This document shows positions 1-8,382 of a stretch of 64,000 nucleotides of DNA, piece by piece. The notes below the pieces were generated by a model. That model saw nothing but the letters and a program-made list of their open reading frames with translations. It was not told the DNA's origin and did no database searches. Position 1 is the first letter of the stretch. Each line of letters begins with the position of its first letter. This stretch comes from Allobosea caraganae (GTDB taxonomy: Bacteria; Pseudomonadota; Alphaproteobacteria; Rhizobiales; Beijerinckiaceae), in the NCBI RefSeq assembly GCF_003351345.1, contig NZ_QQTO01000037.1, positions 371,501 to 435,500 on the forward strand. The letters run 5' to 3'. Both the position numbers and the translations under genes were made by a program.

Positions 1-1
1 G

Positions 2-202
2 ACGGCGCTGAGCTTCCTCGGCCTCGGCCTCCAGCCGCCGGCGATCAGCTGGGGCGTGCTGCTCAAGGAGGCGCAGAACATCCGCTCGATCGCCGCCGCG
101 CCCTGGGTCTTCATCCCCGGCGGCGCTGTCATCCTGATGGTGCTCTCGCTCAACTTCGTCGGTGACGGCCTGCGCGATGCCGCCGACCCCTACAGCCAGT
201 GA
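2..202 (+). CDS. Peptide-type ABC transporter permease (DppC family), C-terminal fragment
   Basis: The gene enters the window already open, and only its last 66 codons are visible. They carry the typical DppC-family ending: a FLGLGLQPPxISWG segment, a last membrane helix and the closing GDGLRDAADPY motif. The fragment is nearly identical to the end of the permease at 50774-51901. The ATPase gene follows 13 bases after the stop, so the two are one operon. The product is an inner-membrane subunit of an importer in the peptide/nickel/oligosaccharide class. The substrate cannot be read from this fragment. Confidence 0.9.
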   Translation, partial: TALSFLGLGLQPPAISWGVLLKEAQNIRSIAAAPWVFIPGGAVILMVLSLNFVGDGLRDAADPYSQ

Positions 203-215
203 AGGCGTCACGCTC

Positions 216-1979
216 ATGAACCCTGCCATGACCCAGACGGCCCCGGCTCAAGCAGTCGCGCTGCCCGAGACCATCCTCGACATCCGGCGGCTGACCACGA
301 CCTTCGGCCGCGCCAAGACCGACATCGCCGCCGTCGACGACGTCAGCCTGACCATGAAGCGCGGCAAGACGCTCTGCATCGTCGGCGAGAGCGGCTCCGG
401 CAAGAGCGTCACCGCGCGCTCGATCCTGCAGATCATCGACCCGCCCGGCCGCGTCACCTCGGGCGAGATATTGTTCTCCAGCGCGCGCGCGGCCGGCCGG
501 CCGGTCGACCTCGTTAAGCTCGGGCCGCGCAGCCGCGCCATGCGGGCGATCCGCGGCCGCGACATCGCGATGATCTTCCAGGAGCCGATGACCTCGCTCT
601 CGCCGGTCCACACCATCGGCTGGCAGATCGCCGAGGTCATGCTGATCCACCAGGCGATCGACATGGCCGAGGCGCGCGCCCGCACCATCGAGTTGCTGAA
701 GCAGGTCGAGATCCGCGATCCCGAGCGCGCCTTCGACCGCTACGCCTTCGAGTTCTCCGGCGGCATGCGCCAGCGCGCCATGATCGCGATGGCGCTCGCC
801 TGCAACCCGGAGATCCTGATCGCCGACGAGCCGACGACCGCGCTCGACGTCACCACCCAGGCCGAGATCCTCGCCCTGATCAAGCAGATGCAGGTCGCCC
901 GCGACATGTCGGTGCTGTTCATCACCCATGACATGGGCGTCGTCGCCGAGATCGCCGACGAGGTCGCGGTGATGCGCCGCGGCAAGCTCCTGGAGATCGG
1001 CCCGTCCGAGCAGATCTTCTACCATCCGCAAAGCAGCTATACCGGCGACCTGATCGATTCCGTGCGCCGGCTGGAGCGCTCCGCCCGCAAGCCGGTGCCC
1101 GAGGGCGAGGTGCGCCCGCGCCTGCTCGACGTCCGCAACCTGACCAAGACCTACCCGTCGCGGGCCGGGCTGCTCAAGGTCAGCGCCGCCTTCACCGCCG
1201 TCTCCGACGTCTCGCTGCACCTCGACGAGGGCGAGAACCTCGGCATCGTCGGCGAGAGCGGCTCGGGCAAGTCGACGCTCGGCAATTGCCTGATCCGGGT
1301 GCACGAGCCGACCATCGGCGAGGTCAACTACCGCCAGCCGAACGGCGTCACCATCGACCTGACCAAGGTCCCGGCCGCGGAGATGCGCCGCATCCACCGC
1401 GACATGCGGATGATCTTCCAGGACCCGTTCGCCTCGCTCAATCCGCGCATGACCATCGGCCAGCTCATCGGCGAGCCGCTGCTGGTGCAGGGCCTGATGA
1501 AGGGCGATGCGCTGCGCCGGCGCGTCGGCGAACTGCTGGAGATGGTCGACCTACCTGCCGACGTCATCGACCGCTACCCGCACGCCTTCTCCGGCGGCCA
1601 GCGCCAACGCATCTGCGTGGCGCGTGCGCTCGCGCCCGACCCGCGCCTCGTCATCGCCGACGAGGCGACCTCGGCGCTCGACGTCACCGTGCGCTCGCAG
1701 ATCCTCGACCTGCTGCTCGGCCTGCAGGAGCGGCTCAAGCTGAGCTACATCATGATCAGCCACGACCTCGGCGTGATCCGCTATTTCTGCGACCGGGTCG
1801 CGGTGATGTATCGCGGCAAGGTCGTCGAGACCGGCAACGCCATCAAGGTCTGCTCGGAGCCGGAGCACCCCTATACGCAGGCCCTGCTCTCGGCCGCGCC
1901 GGGCTCGCATCCGGGGGATCGGAGGATCATGCGGCGGCATAGGTATGTGGCGCCGGAGTTGGTGCCGGGGGTGGCGTAG
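216..1979 (+). CDS. ABC transporter ATP-binding protein, DppD-DppF fusion
   Basis: This cytoplasmic ATPase powers a peptide-class importer. Two complete nucleotide-binding domains lie in one chain of about 587 residues. The first has Walker A GESGSGKS at residues 58-65 and Walker B with IADEPTTALD near 205. The second has GESGSGKS near 345 and IADEATSALD near 480. Each has an FSGGxRQR signature and an oligopeptide-transporter C-terminal segment. I chose the ATG at 216 because GAAGG lies 10-14 bases upstream; an ATG at 228 is also in frame. The layout and much of the sequence match the fusion at 51898-53625, so the two are paralogues. It may also serve the ATPase-less importer at 5843-9324, which is inference. 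Confidence 0.93.
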   Translation: MNPAMTQTAPAQAVALPETILDIRRLTTTFGRAKTDIAAVDDVSLTMKRGKTLCIVGESGSGKSVTARSILQIIDPPGRVTSGEILFSSARAAGRPVDLVKLGPRSRAMRAIRGRDIAMIFQEPMTSLSPVHTIGWQIAEVMLIHQAIDMAEARARTIELLKQVEIRDPERAFDRYAFEFSGGMRQRAMIAMALACNPEILIADEPTTALDVTTQAEILALIKQMQVARDMSVLFITHDMGVVAEIADEVAVMRRGKLLEIGPSEQIFYHPQSSYTGDLIDSVRRLERSARKPVPEGEVRPRLLDVRNLTKTYPSRAGLLKVSAAFTAVSDVSLHLDEGENLGIVGESGSGKSTLGNCLIRVHEPTIGEVNYRQPNGVTIDLTKVPAAEMRRIHRDMRMIFQDPFASLNPRMTIGQLIGEPLLVQGLMKGDALRRRVGELLEMVDLPADVIDRYPHAFSGGQRQRICVARALAPDPRLVIADEATSALDVTVRSQILDLLLGLQERLKLSYIMISHDLGVIRYFCDRVAVMYRGKVVETGNAIKVCSEPEHPYTQALLSAAPGSHPGDRRIMRRHRYVAPELVPGVA

Positions 1980-2012
1980 CGACCCGCGAGTCAGCAAGCC
2001 TTGACGCGAGAA

Positions 2013-2228
2013 GCGCGGGGCACCCTCTCCTGTAAGGAGAGGGCAGGGTGAGGTGTAGGCCAGAACACCAGTGAGACTGGAGGATAGCCGCGCTCGAGTT
2101 GGTGAAATGCGGTCAGCTTCTCCCCATTGCTTCGCTACGCTCGCAATAGCGGTTAGCTCACGGCTACAGCGTCAAACGGCCTACACCTCACCCCTACCCC
2201 TCTCCTTACAGGAGAGGGGATCCCGCGC
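2013..2228. repeat. Palindromic intergenic repeat, family A, copy 1
   Basis: The outer arms are complementary: the left side contains CCTCTCCTGTAAGGAGAGG then GGTGAGGTGTAGGCC, and the right side has the reverse complement. Each arm is itself a hairpin. The centre holds a fragment similar to family C (ATTGCTTCGCTACGCTCGCAAT, degenerate). The element fills the gap between two convergent genes and has a second copy at 5663-5817. It could act as a bidirectional terminator or be a non-autonomous mobile repeat. Confidence 0.85.
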
Positions 2229-2247
2229 CTCCGTCGGGAAGGTCAGT

Positions 2248-3294
2248 TCACCCTGCCAACTCAACCATCTCCACCCAATCCGGGCTGCTCCCCACCTCGA
2301 CCCTATCTGTCACGCCAAGCCCACCCGTCTCGCCATCGATCGCATAGACCGTGACGTGGTCGGTCGATTGTCCCAGCGCCAGCAGATACCGCCCGCGCGG
2401 ATCGATGCCGAAGCCGCGCGGCTGCGTCTCGGTCGCAATGTGCTGCAAAGGCCGCAGCCTGCCATCCGCCTCGACCGCGAAACTCGCCAGGGTCGAACCC
2501 GTCCGTTCGGAGGCGTAGAGGAAGCGGCCATCCGGCGTGATCTGGATGTCGGCACCCCAGGGCTTGCCGCCGAAGCCGGGCGGCAGCGTCGTCACGACCT
2601 GCCTGCCGGCGAGCACGCCCCGCTCCGCGTCATAGTCGAAGACCGTGACGGAAGCGTCGAGCTCGCCGAGCAGATAGAGCCGCTTGCCTGAGGGAGCGAA
2701 GACGAAATGGCGCGGGCCGGTGCCCGCCGGCACGGAGGCCGTGCGCGGCTGCGACAGCATCCCGCCATCCCTGTCGAGAGCGAAGCTGTAGACCACGTCG
2801 CCGCCCAGGCTGGTCGCCAACACATGGCGATTGGCAGGGTCGGCCATGATGCCATGGGCATGCGGCAGGGTCGGCAGGCGCTGCGCCACCTCCTGCGCCA
2901 CGCCATCCGCCCCGATCGGGCTCATCGTGACGACGTTGCCGTCATAGGAGGCGCCGAACAGGAAGCGCCCGCTGCGATCGGTGGCGATATAGGCGACGCT
3001 CTCGGCCATCGCGGCGAAGCCGAGCACGGAGAGCACGCCCGTGGCCCGGTCGATCCGGAAGCTGGCGATGCCGCGCGGCGCCCCGCGCATGGCGGCGTAG
3101 AGGACGTCGCGCCCCGGCGACAGCGCCAGCGGCAGCGAGCGGCCGGGCTCCACCAGACCGGGAAACGGCAGGCGCTGGACCGGGCTGAGCTTGCCGTCAG
3201 CGGCCGAGAGCCGCAGCACGCTGATGTCGCCGCCCGCGCCGTTGCCGATATAGACGGCGAGATCGGCCTGGCTGCTCGGAGAATGGGACGACAT
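2248..3294 (-). CDS. Lactonase-family seven-bladed beta-propeller protein (6-phosphogluconolactonase/YbhE type)
   Basis: The 348-residue protein belongs to the Lactonase (YbhE/Pgl) beta-propeller family, whose members hydrolyse sugar lactones or 6-phosphogluconolactone. Repeated blade motifs are visible: HAHGIMADP, GPRHFVFAPSGKRLYLLGE, DIQITPDGRFLYASER and PRGFGIDPRGRYLLALGQ. The blades span nearly the whole chain, and there is no signal peptide, so it is cytoplasmic. The ATG at 3294 has GGAG upstream. It lies 91 bases downstream of the FadR-type regulator on the same strand and is probably co-transcribed with it. Because kdgD is the divergent neighbour, an aldarolactone (glucaro- or galactarolactone) is a more likely substrate than 6-phosphogluconolactone. 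That substrate is inference. Confidence 0.85.
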   Translation of the reverse strand: MSSHSPSSQADLAVYIGNGAGGDISVLRLSAADGKLSPVQRLPFPGLVEPGRSLPLALSPGRDVLYAAMRGAPRGIASFRIDRATGVLSVLGFAAMAESVAYIATDRSGRFLFGASYDGNVVTMSPIGADGVAQEVAQRLPTLPHAHGIMADPANRHVLATSLGGDVVYSFALDRDGGMLSQPRTASVPAGTGPRHFVFAPSGKRLYLLGELDASVTVFDYDAERGVLAGRQVVTTLPPGFGGKPWGADIQITPDGRFLYASERTGSTLASFAVEADGRLRPLQHIATETQPRGFGIDPRGRYLLALGQSTDHVTVYAIDGETGGLGVTDRVEVGSSPDWVEMVELAG

Positions 3295-3385
3295 GCACGG
3301 CTCCTGAGGCTTGCCAGACGCCCGACGCGGTCAGGACACCCGATCACATGGATGCTTGTTGGGATTGCGCCCTTTGCCGGGGCGC

Positions 3386-4138
3386 TCAGGTCGCGGCCGA
3401 TCCCGCCTTGATCAGCGTGGAGTAGCGGGCGCGGCTGCCGGCGAGATGCCCGCGCATCGCGGCCGCAGCCAGCGCCGAGTCCTGCGCCGCCACCGCGTTG
3501 CGAATGGCGCGGTGCTCGGCATCGACCATCGCCATATAGGCGCCGACATCGCCAAGGTTCTTGGTGCGCCCGACCATATGCCGGCGCGGCACGGCGAATT
3601 CGCCGAGATATTTCAGGAACTCGACGAAATAGGCATTGCCGGTGGCGCGCGCCAAAGCGTGGTGGAAGGCGAGGTCGGCGCTGACCCCGGCATCGCTGAA
3701 ACTGTCGGAGGCCGACATCGCGGCGATGGCCCGGTCGAGCGCGGCGATGTCCTCATCCGTGCGCCGGGCGGCGGCGAGCGCCGCGCATTCGACCTCGACC
3801 GCAAGCCGCAGCTCCAGCACCGAGAGAATGTCCTCGACGGTGGCCCGCTCGATCCCACCGAGAAAAACCTGCTTCTTCGGCGCCTCCAGCACGAAGGCGC
3901 CCGAACCCTGGCGCGTCTCGATCAGCCCGGCCGCCTTGAGCGAGGCCACCGCCTCGCGCACCACGGTGCGGCTCACGCCGGCCGAGATCGCCAGCACGGC
4001 CTCGGAGGGCAGCCTGTCGCCGGGCTTCAGCCGGCCATCCTCGATCCGGCCTTCGAGCTCCTGCACCAGCGTCGTCACCAGGCTCTTGCGGCTGGACGGG
4101 GGGATGCTCACGAGCGCCGGTTGCGTGGACGATGACAT
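3386..4138 (-). CDS. FadR-subfamily GntR transcriptional regulator with FCD domain
   Basis: The 250-residue protein has an N-terminal winged helix (about residues 15-85, with RLPSEAVLAISAGVSRTVVREAVASL-type GntR signature) and an all-helical FCD effector domain (about 100-240). The FCD metal ligands are present: Asp155, His159, His209 and His231. Such proteins usually repress catabolic genes and are released by a sugar acid or carboxylate. The gene faces kdgD across a 443-base region holding two related candidate operators (4189-4199 and 4490-4500), which suggests autoregulation and control of kdgD. The lactonase gene follows on the same strand. The ligand is probably an aldarate or its dehydration product, which is inference. 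Confidence 0.92.
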   Translation of the reverse strand: MSSSTQPALVSIPPSSRKSLVTTLVQELEGRIEDGRLKPGDRLPSEAVLAISAGVSRTVVREAVASLKAAGLIETRQGSGAFVLEAPKKQVFLGGIERATVEDILSVLELRLAVEVECAALAAARRTDEDIAALDRAIAAMSASDSFSDAGVSADLAFHHALARATGNAYFVEFLKYLGEFAVPRRHMVGRTKNLGDVGAYMAMVDAEHRAIRNAVAAQDSALAAAAMRGHLAGSRARYSTLIKAGSAAT

Positions 4139-4188
4139 GCGGTCGCGTTGCCCCCTGGTTGAATCGCGGTCCCGATCTGCAGTCCTTC

Positions 4189-4199
4189 TTGTATGACGA
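4189..4199. promoter_or_regulatory. Candidate FadR-type operator, regulator side
   Basis: TTGTATGACGA lies 51 bases upstream of the regulator start. Its reverse complement TCGTCATACAA differs at one position from the site at 4490-4500. It fits the GT-N3-AC core typical of FadR-subfamily operators. Confidence 0.55.
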
Positions 4200-4460
4200 C
4201 ACGCTGCGCCCGTCTATGCCGCAAGGCGAACCAGCCCCGCTGTGCGGGAATGCCGAGGCGGCACTGATCCCATCTTTTGCCCACGCTCGCGCTCAAATCC
4301 GCCGCTGCGGCGCCAGGCGAGCGCCCCGCGCGAGCCCATGGCGAAAGCCCGGCTTCGGCGGGCCTCACAGCCTGTTGGCCGAAAGTGATATGACATCATG
4401 AATCTCGGTGCCCTGCTCGCGCCCGAGCGGCAGAATGCCCGCCCCGAGCGGCTCCCGCGC

Positions 4461-4489
4461 TTGACGCGCCGGCCGGCCCCATGCATAAG
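4461..4489 (+). promoter_or_regulatory. Candidate sigma70 promoter of kdgD
   Basis: TTGACG (4461-4466) and CATAAG (4484-4489) are separated by 17 bases. The candidate operator begins at the base after the -10 box, so a bound repressor would cover the transcription start. Confidence 0.5.
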
Positions 4490-4500
4490 TTGTCATACAA
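4490..4500. promoter_or_regulatory. Candidate FadR-type operator, kdgD side
   Basis: TTGTCATACAA is an 11-base inverted repeat (TTGT-N3-ACAA) directly downstream of the predicted kdgD -10 box and 81 bases before the TTG start. It matches the TNGTNNNACNA pattern known for FadR-subfamily GntR proteins. Confidence 0.6.
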
Positions 4501-4581
4501 ATTTGACGATCTGATAGATGGCGATCCCGGCGCGCTTCGCGGCGAAGACAGGGACGAGGCCAGCGACGACGGGAGGCTCAC

Positions 4582-5562
4582 TTGTCCGTAACCAACACGA
4601 TCTCCGCCCCGCCTCGCGCCGCGGGGCGCGCGCCCTCCTCGATGGATTGCCAGGAACTCAAGGCGCGCGTCGGCCAGGGCCTGCTCTCCTTCCCCGTCAC
4701 CTATTTCGACAAGCACGGCGAGTTCGACGCCGAGCCCTATCGCGCCTCGGTCGCGCGCGCCGCCAGCCATGGCCCGGCCGCGCTCTTCGCCGCCGGCGGC
4801 ACCGGCGAGTTCTTCTCGCTCGGCTTCGACGAGTATCCCGCGATCATCCGCACCGCGGTCGAGGCGGCGCAGGGCGAGGTGCCGATCATCGCCGGCTGCG
4901 GCTATGGCACGCGCATGGCGGTGCACCTGGCTCAGGCAGCCGAGGCCGCCGGCGCCGACGGCATCCTGCTGCTGCCGCACTACCTGATCTACGCTGAGCA
5001 GGCCGGGCTCTACGCTCATGTCAAGGCGGTCTGCGACGCCGTGAAGATCGGCGTGATCGTCTATAACCGCGACAACGCCATCATCAGCGCCGACACGCTG
5101 ATCGCCCTGACCAAGGCCTGCCCCAACCTGGTCGGCTTCAAGGACGGCCATGGCGATATCGAGCAGGTCCAGAGGATCACCACCCTGATCGGCGACCGGC
5201 TGACCTATGTCGGCGGCATGCCGACCGCGGAGGTCTACGCCGCGCCCTACTACGCCGCCGGCGTCACCACCTATTCCTCGGCGGTCTACAACTTCATCCC
5301 GCAGGCGGCGCTGCGCTTCTACGAGGCCATCGCGGCGGGCGAGAAGCCGGTGATCGACGACATGCTGCGCCGCTTCTTCTACCCCTACCTGCAGATCCGC
5401 AATCGCGGCCGTGGCTACGCCGTCTCGATCGTCAAGGCCGGCATGCGCATCATGGGCGAGGATCCCGGCCCCGTCCGCTCGCCGCTGACCGACCTGACCC
5501 CGGCCGAGCACGACGACCTCGAGCGCCTGCTCAACGACGCTTTCGACGGCAAGCCGGCCTGA
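4582..5562 (+). CDS. kdgD: 5-dehydro-4-deoxyglucarate dehydratase
   Basis: KdgD is a class I aldolase-fold (DapA/NAL superfamily) enzyme that decarboxylates and dehydrates 5-dehydro-4-deoxy-D-glucarate to 2,5-dioxopentanoate in aldarate catabolism. The hallmarks are present: AGGTGEFFSL (residues 71-80), Tyr161 in VIVYNRDN and the Schiff-base Lys187 in LVGFKDGHGD. The start is a TTG at 4582 with GGGAGG 5 bases upstream. An ATG at 4642 would give 306 residues, close to the usual family length, so the first 20 residues are uncertain. The divergent FadR-type regulator probably controls it. The glucarate dehydratase that feeds it lies 38 kb away at 42561-43817. Confidence 0.92.
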   Translation: MSVTNTISAPPRAAGRAPSSMDCQELKARVGQGLLSFPVTYFDKHGEFDAEPYRASVARAASHGPAALFAAGGTGEFFSLGFDEYPAIIRTAVEAAQGEVPIIAGCGYGTRMAVHLAQAAEAAGADGILLLPHYLIYAEQAGLYAHVKAVCDAVKIGVIVYNRDNAIISADTLIALTKACPNLVGFKDGHGDIEQVQRITTLIGDRLTYVGGMPTAEVYAAPYYAAGVTTYSSAVYNFIPQAALRFYEAIAAGEKPVIDDMLRRFFYPYLQIRNRGRGYAVSIVKAGMRIMGEDPGPVRSPLTDLTPAEHDDLERLLNDAFDGKPA

Positions 5563-5574
5563 GGGCTTCCTCAT

Positions 5575-5611
5575 CGTCATTGCGAGGAGCGCAGCGAAGC
5601 AACCCAGGGGG
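5575..5611. repeat. Half copy of palindromic repeat family C
   Basis: CGTCATTGCGAGGAGCGCAG continues with CGAAGCAACCCAGGGGG. It matches the left arm of the full element at 35193-35289. The right arm is missing or degenerate. Confidence 0.7.
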
Positions 5612-5662
5612 ACCGGGCGAGCGAGGCAGTCGATGTGACAATCGCAGCGAAGACCAGCGAAA

Positions 5663-5817
5663 CGCGGGATCCCCTCTCCTGTAAGGAGAGGGGTAGGGGT
5701 GAGGTGTCGGCCAGAACTTGCTTGGTCTCGACCTGACCGCTTCAGCCCGGATTGCTTCGCTGGTCTTACGGCCGACACCTCACCCTGCCCTCTCCTTACA
5801 GGAGAGGGTTCCCCGCG
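5663..5817. repeat. Palindromic intergenic repeat, family A, copy 2
   Basis: The ends carry CCTCTCCTGTAAGGAGAGG and its complement, followed inward by GGTGAGGTGTCGGCC and GGCCGACACCTCACC. The central ATTGCTTCGCTGG stretch resembles family C. It lies between the converging ends of kdgD and the binding-protein gene, like copy 1 at 2013-2228. Confidence 0.85.
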
Positions 5818-5842
5818 CTTCTTTCGGTGAGAGCCGAGACGC

Positions 5843-7405
5843 TCACTTGCCCTTGCTGACGTTCCAATAGACCGGCACGCCGGCGGTCAGCAGCCCGTTG
5901 AGATTGGCCTGCTGGCCGCGCACCAGCCAGAACTGGCCGACGGAGACGTAAGGCACCGTCTCGACCGCGCGCTCCTGAATCTGCTTTGCGATCGCCTTGC
6001 GGGCGTCGAGGTCGGGCGCGGTCGTGAACGATTCGCGCAGCTTCTCGATCGTCTCGTCGCAGGGCCAGCCGAACCAGGACTTGTCGCAGTTCGAGCGTAG
6101 GCCGAGATGGCCGACCGGCTCGGTCATGTCAGGCGCCGCCGGACCCGACTGGAAGACCGACCAGCCACCCTGCTCGACCGGGTTCTTGCTGGTGCGGCGG
6201 CTCGACAGCGTGCCCCAGTCCATCGCCTGGTAGTCGACGTTGAGGCCGATATCGCGCATCATCTGCGCCACGACCAGCGTGTGCGGCGAGAGCGCCGTCT
6301 CGGTCGCATCGAGCAGCACGATCTTCTCGCCCTTGTAGCCGCTCTCGGCCACCAGCTTCTTCGCCGCAGCGACGTCCGGCTTCGGATAGGCGGCGTCGGT
6401 ATAGTAGGGCGAGTCGCACATGTAGAAGGACAGGCAGACGGTATAGAGCGCCTTGTCGTCGACATAGGCGCGCAGCGTCTGCTCCTGGTCGATCAGGCGC
6501 AGCATCGCCTGGCGCAGCTTCTGGTTGTTGAAGGGCGGCTGCAGCTGGTTCATCCGAAATACGCCCTGCAGCGCCGCGAGCTTGCCGATCTTGATCTTCG
6601 GGTTGCCCTTGACCAGCGGGATCATGTCCGGCGGCACCTCCTCGAAGATGTCGATCTCGCCGGCCTGGAGCGCGTTCAGCGCCGTCTGCGCATCCGGCAT
6701 GATCTGCCATTCGACGCGGTCGACATTGGCGACCTTGCCACCGGAAAGCCCGTCCGGAGCCTCCTTGCGCGGCACGTACATCGGCGCCTTCGCGTAGACG
6801 ATCTTGGCGCCGGGCGACCACTCGTCCTTGACCAGCATGAACGGGCCGGAGCCGGTCGCGTCGGTGATGTTCTGGTTCGACGGCGTCGCTGCGATGCGCG
6901 CCGGCATGATCACCGGCAGCATCGAGCTCGGCTTGCCCAGCGCGTCGAGCACCAGGCCCCATTTGCCCTTGAGCACGAGCGTGACGGTCTTCGGGTCGGT
7001 GGCGGTCAGCGAGGCCGTGTTGGCCATGAGCTGCTGGCCGAGCCCGTCGCGCTCGCCCCAGCGCTTCAGCGAGGCGACGACGTCGGCGGAGGTCACCGCC
7101 GTGTTGTCGTGGAACTTGAGGCCGTCGCGCAGCACGAAGACCCAGGTCAGGCCGTCCGGCGAGGTGGTGTAGCTCTCCACCATCTGCGGCTTGATCAGCC
7201 CGGCGGAATCCTGCGCGAACAGCGTGTCGTAGACCATGTAGCCATGGTTGCGGACCATGTAGTCCGAGGTCGTCATCGGATCGAGCGTGCGCAGGTCGCC
7301 GAAGGGGCGGACCTTGAGCACGCTCTGCGCCATGGCCGGCAAGGCCGCCAGCGTCAGCGCGATGGCCGCGGTCGCCAGCGCCAATCGTCTCGTGACTATT
7401 CTCAT
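5843..7405 (-). CDS. ABC transporter substrate-binding protein, family 5 (peptide/nickel/oligosaccharide class)
   Basis: The 520-residue periplasmic binding protein has a Sec signal peptide (MRIVTRRLALATAAIALTLA) with likely cleavage after AMAQ near residue 27. A family 5 fold follows, with typical segments such as WVFVLRDGLKFHDN and TGSGPFMLV. It delivers a solute to the two permeases encoded just upstream on the same strand (8383-9324 and 7468-8376). It is the last gene of that operon and ends against a family A repeat. The neighbours across the control region (aldo/keto reductase and FucU mutarotase) suggest a sugar or glycoside ligand rather than a peptide, which is inference. Confidence 0.92.
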   Translation of the reverse strand: MRIVTRRLALATAAIALTLAALPAMAQSVLKVRPFGDLRTLDPMTTSDYMVRNHGYMVYDTLFAQDSAGLIKPQMVESYTTSPDGLTWVFVLRDGLKFHDNTAVTSADVVASLKRWGERDGLGQQLMANTASLTATDPKTVTLVLKGKWGLVLDALGKPSSMLPVIMPARIAATPSNQNITDATGSGPFMLVKDEWSPGAKIVYAKAPMYVPRKEAPDGLSGGKVANVDRVEWQIMPDAQTALNALQAGEIDIFEEVPPDMIPLVKGNPKIKIGKLAALQGVFRMNQLQPPFNNQKLRQAMLRLIDQEQTLRAYVDDKALYTVCLSFYMCDSPYYTDAAYPKPDVAAAKKLVAESGYKGEKIVLLDATETALSPHTLVVAQMMRDIGLNVDYQAMDWGTLSSRRTSKNPVEQGGWSVFQSGPAAPDMTEPVGHLGLRSNCDKSWFGWPCDETIEKLRESFTTAPDLDARKAIAKQIQERAVETVPYVSVGQFWLVRGQQANLNGLLTAGVPVYWNVSKGK

Positions 7406-7467
7406 GCTTCCCTCCCAGGATCGTTCGACGTGAGCGTTCCGCCTTCAGTCGGCGGTGTGGTCTTGGT

Positions 7468-8376
7468 TCAGCTTCTCAGCTTGCGCGCCAGGCGCGGGTC
7501 GATGGCGTCGCGCAGGGCGTCGCCGAGCACGTTGACGGTGAGCACCAGCAGCGCCAGCGAGACGCCGGGAAACGCCACCATCCAGGGTGCGCGCTGCAGG
7601 AAGGGCCTGGCCTCGGCCAGCATGTTGCCCCAGCTCGGGATCGTCGGCGGCGTGCCGGCGCCGAGGAAGGACAGGATCGATTCGACGATCATCGCCGAGG
7701 CGAACACGTAGGTCGCCTGCACGATCACCGGCGCCGCCGCGTTGGGCAGCACGTGCAGCAGCAGCATGCGCGGCAGCCGCGTGCCGTTGGTGACGGCGGC
7801 CTCCACATAGGTCTGCTCGCGGATCACCAGCACCGAGGAGCGCACGATGCGGGCCATGCGCGGAATCTCGGCAATGCTGATCGCGATCACCACGTTCTTC
7901 ACGCTGGAGCCGAACAGCGACATCAGCGCAATCGCCAGCAGGATGCCGGGGATCGCCATGATGCCGTCCATGATCCGCATCACGACGCCGTCGAGCTTGC
8001 GCACGAAGCCGGCGCTGAGGCCGATCAGCAGGCCGAAGACGACGGTGACGAAGGTGACCAGCGCGCCGACCGTCAGCGAGATCGCCGTGCCGTTCAGCGT
8101 GCGCGAGAAGGTCGAGCGTCCCACCTGATCGGTGCCGAAGAGATGGTCGAGGCTCGGCGGCCGCAGGCGCTGGATCGGGTTCAGCCGGGCGGGATCGGCC
8201 AGCACATGCGGCGCGACCAGCGCGACCAGCGTGAAGAACAGGATGACGCCGAGCCCGCCGAGGATGACGGGGTTGGCGCGCAGGAAGCGCCAAGTCTCGC
8301 GGATATAAGTCCCGCGGGCGTGGACACCGCCGGCCTTCACCTCAGCGGCTCCCGATCGGGTCTCGGTCATCGCCAT
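7468..8376 (-). CDS. Peptide-type ABC transporter permease (DppC family)
   Basis: The 302-residue inner-membrane permease has a cytoplasmic N-terminus, a first helix near residues 35-58, a periplasmic loop ending in HLFGTDQVGRSTFSR, and the EAA-type loop around EIPRMARIVRSSVL. The C-terminal SFLGAGTPPTIPSWG segment is the usual DppC hallmark. It lies 6 bases after the DppB-type permease gene, so translation is probably coupled, and the binding-protein gene follows. A second ATG four codons past the first may be an alternative start. Confidence 0.92.
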   Translation of the reverse strand: MAMTETRSGAAEVKAGGVHARGTYIRETWRFLRANPVILGGLGVILFFTLVALVAPHVLADPARLNPIQRLRPPSLDHLFGTDQVGRSTFSRTLNGTAISLTVGALVTFVTVVFGLLIGLSAGFVRKLDGVVMRIMDGIMAIPGILLAIALMSLFGSSVKNVVIAISIAEIPRMARIVRSSVLVIREQTYVEAAVTNGTRLPRMLLLHVLPNAAAPVIVQATYVFASAMIVESILSFLGAGTPPTIPSWGNMLAEARPFLQRAPWMVAFPGVSLALLVLTVNVLGDALRDAIDPRLARKLRS

Positions 8377-8382
8377 GGGGCC

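Noticed and set aside
150..1397. Long open frame on the minus strand opposite the fused ATPase
   Set aside because: It is an antisense shadow caused by high GC. Its translation is low-complexity (rich in Arg, Asp, Gly, Leu) with no family motifs, while the plus strand encodes a clear double ABC ATPase.
4386..4402. Partial dyad around ATGACATCAT upstream of kdgD
   Set aside because: Imperfect and unlike the two FadR-type sites; no support beyond chance.
4396..5778. Open frame on the minus strand across kdgD and the family A repeat
   Set aside because: It reads through a repeat at its start and is antisense to kdgD; no protein family features are visible.
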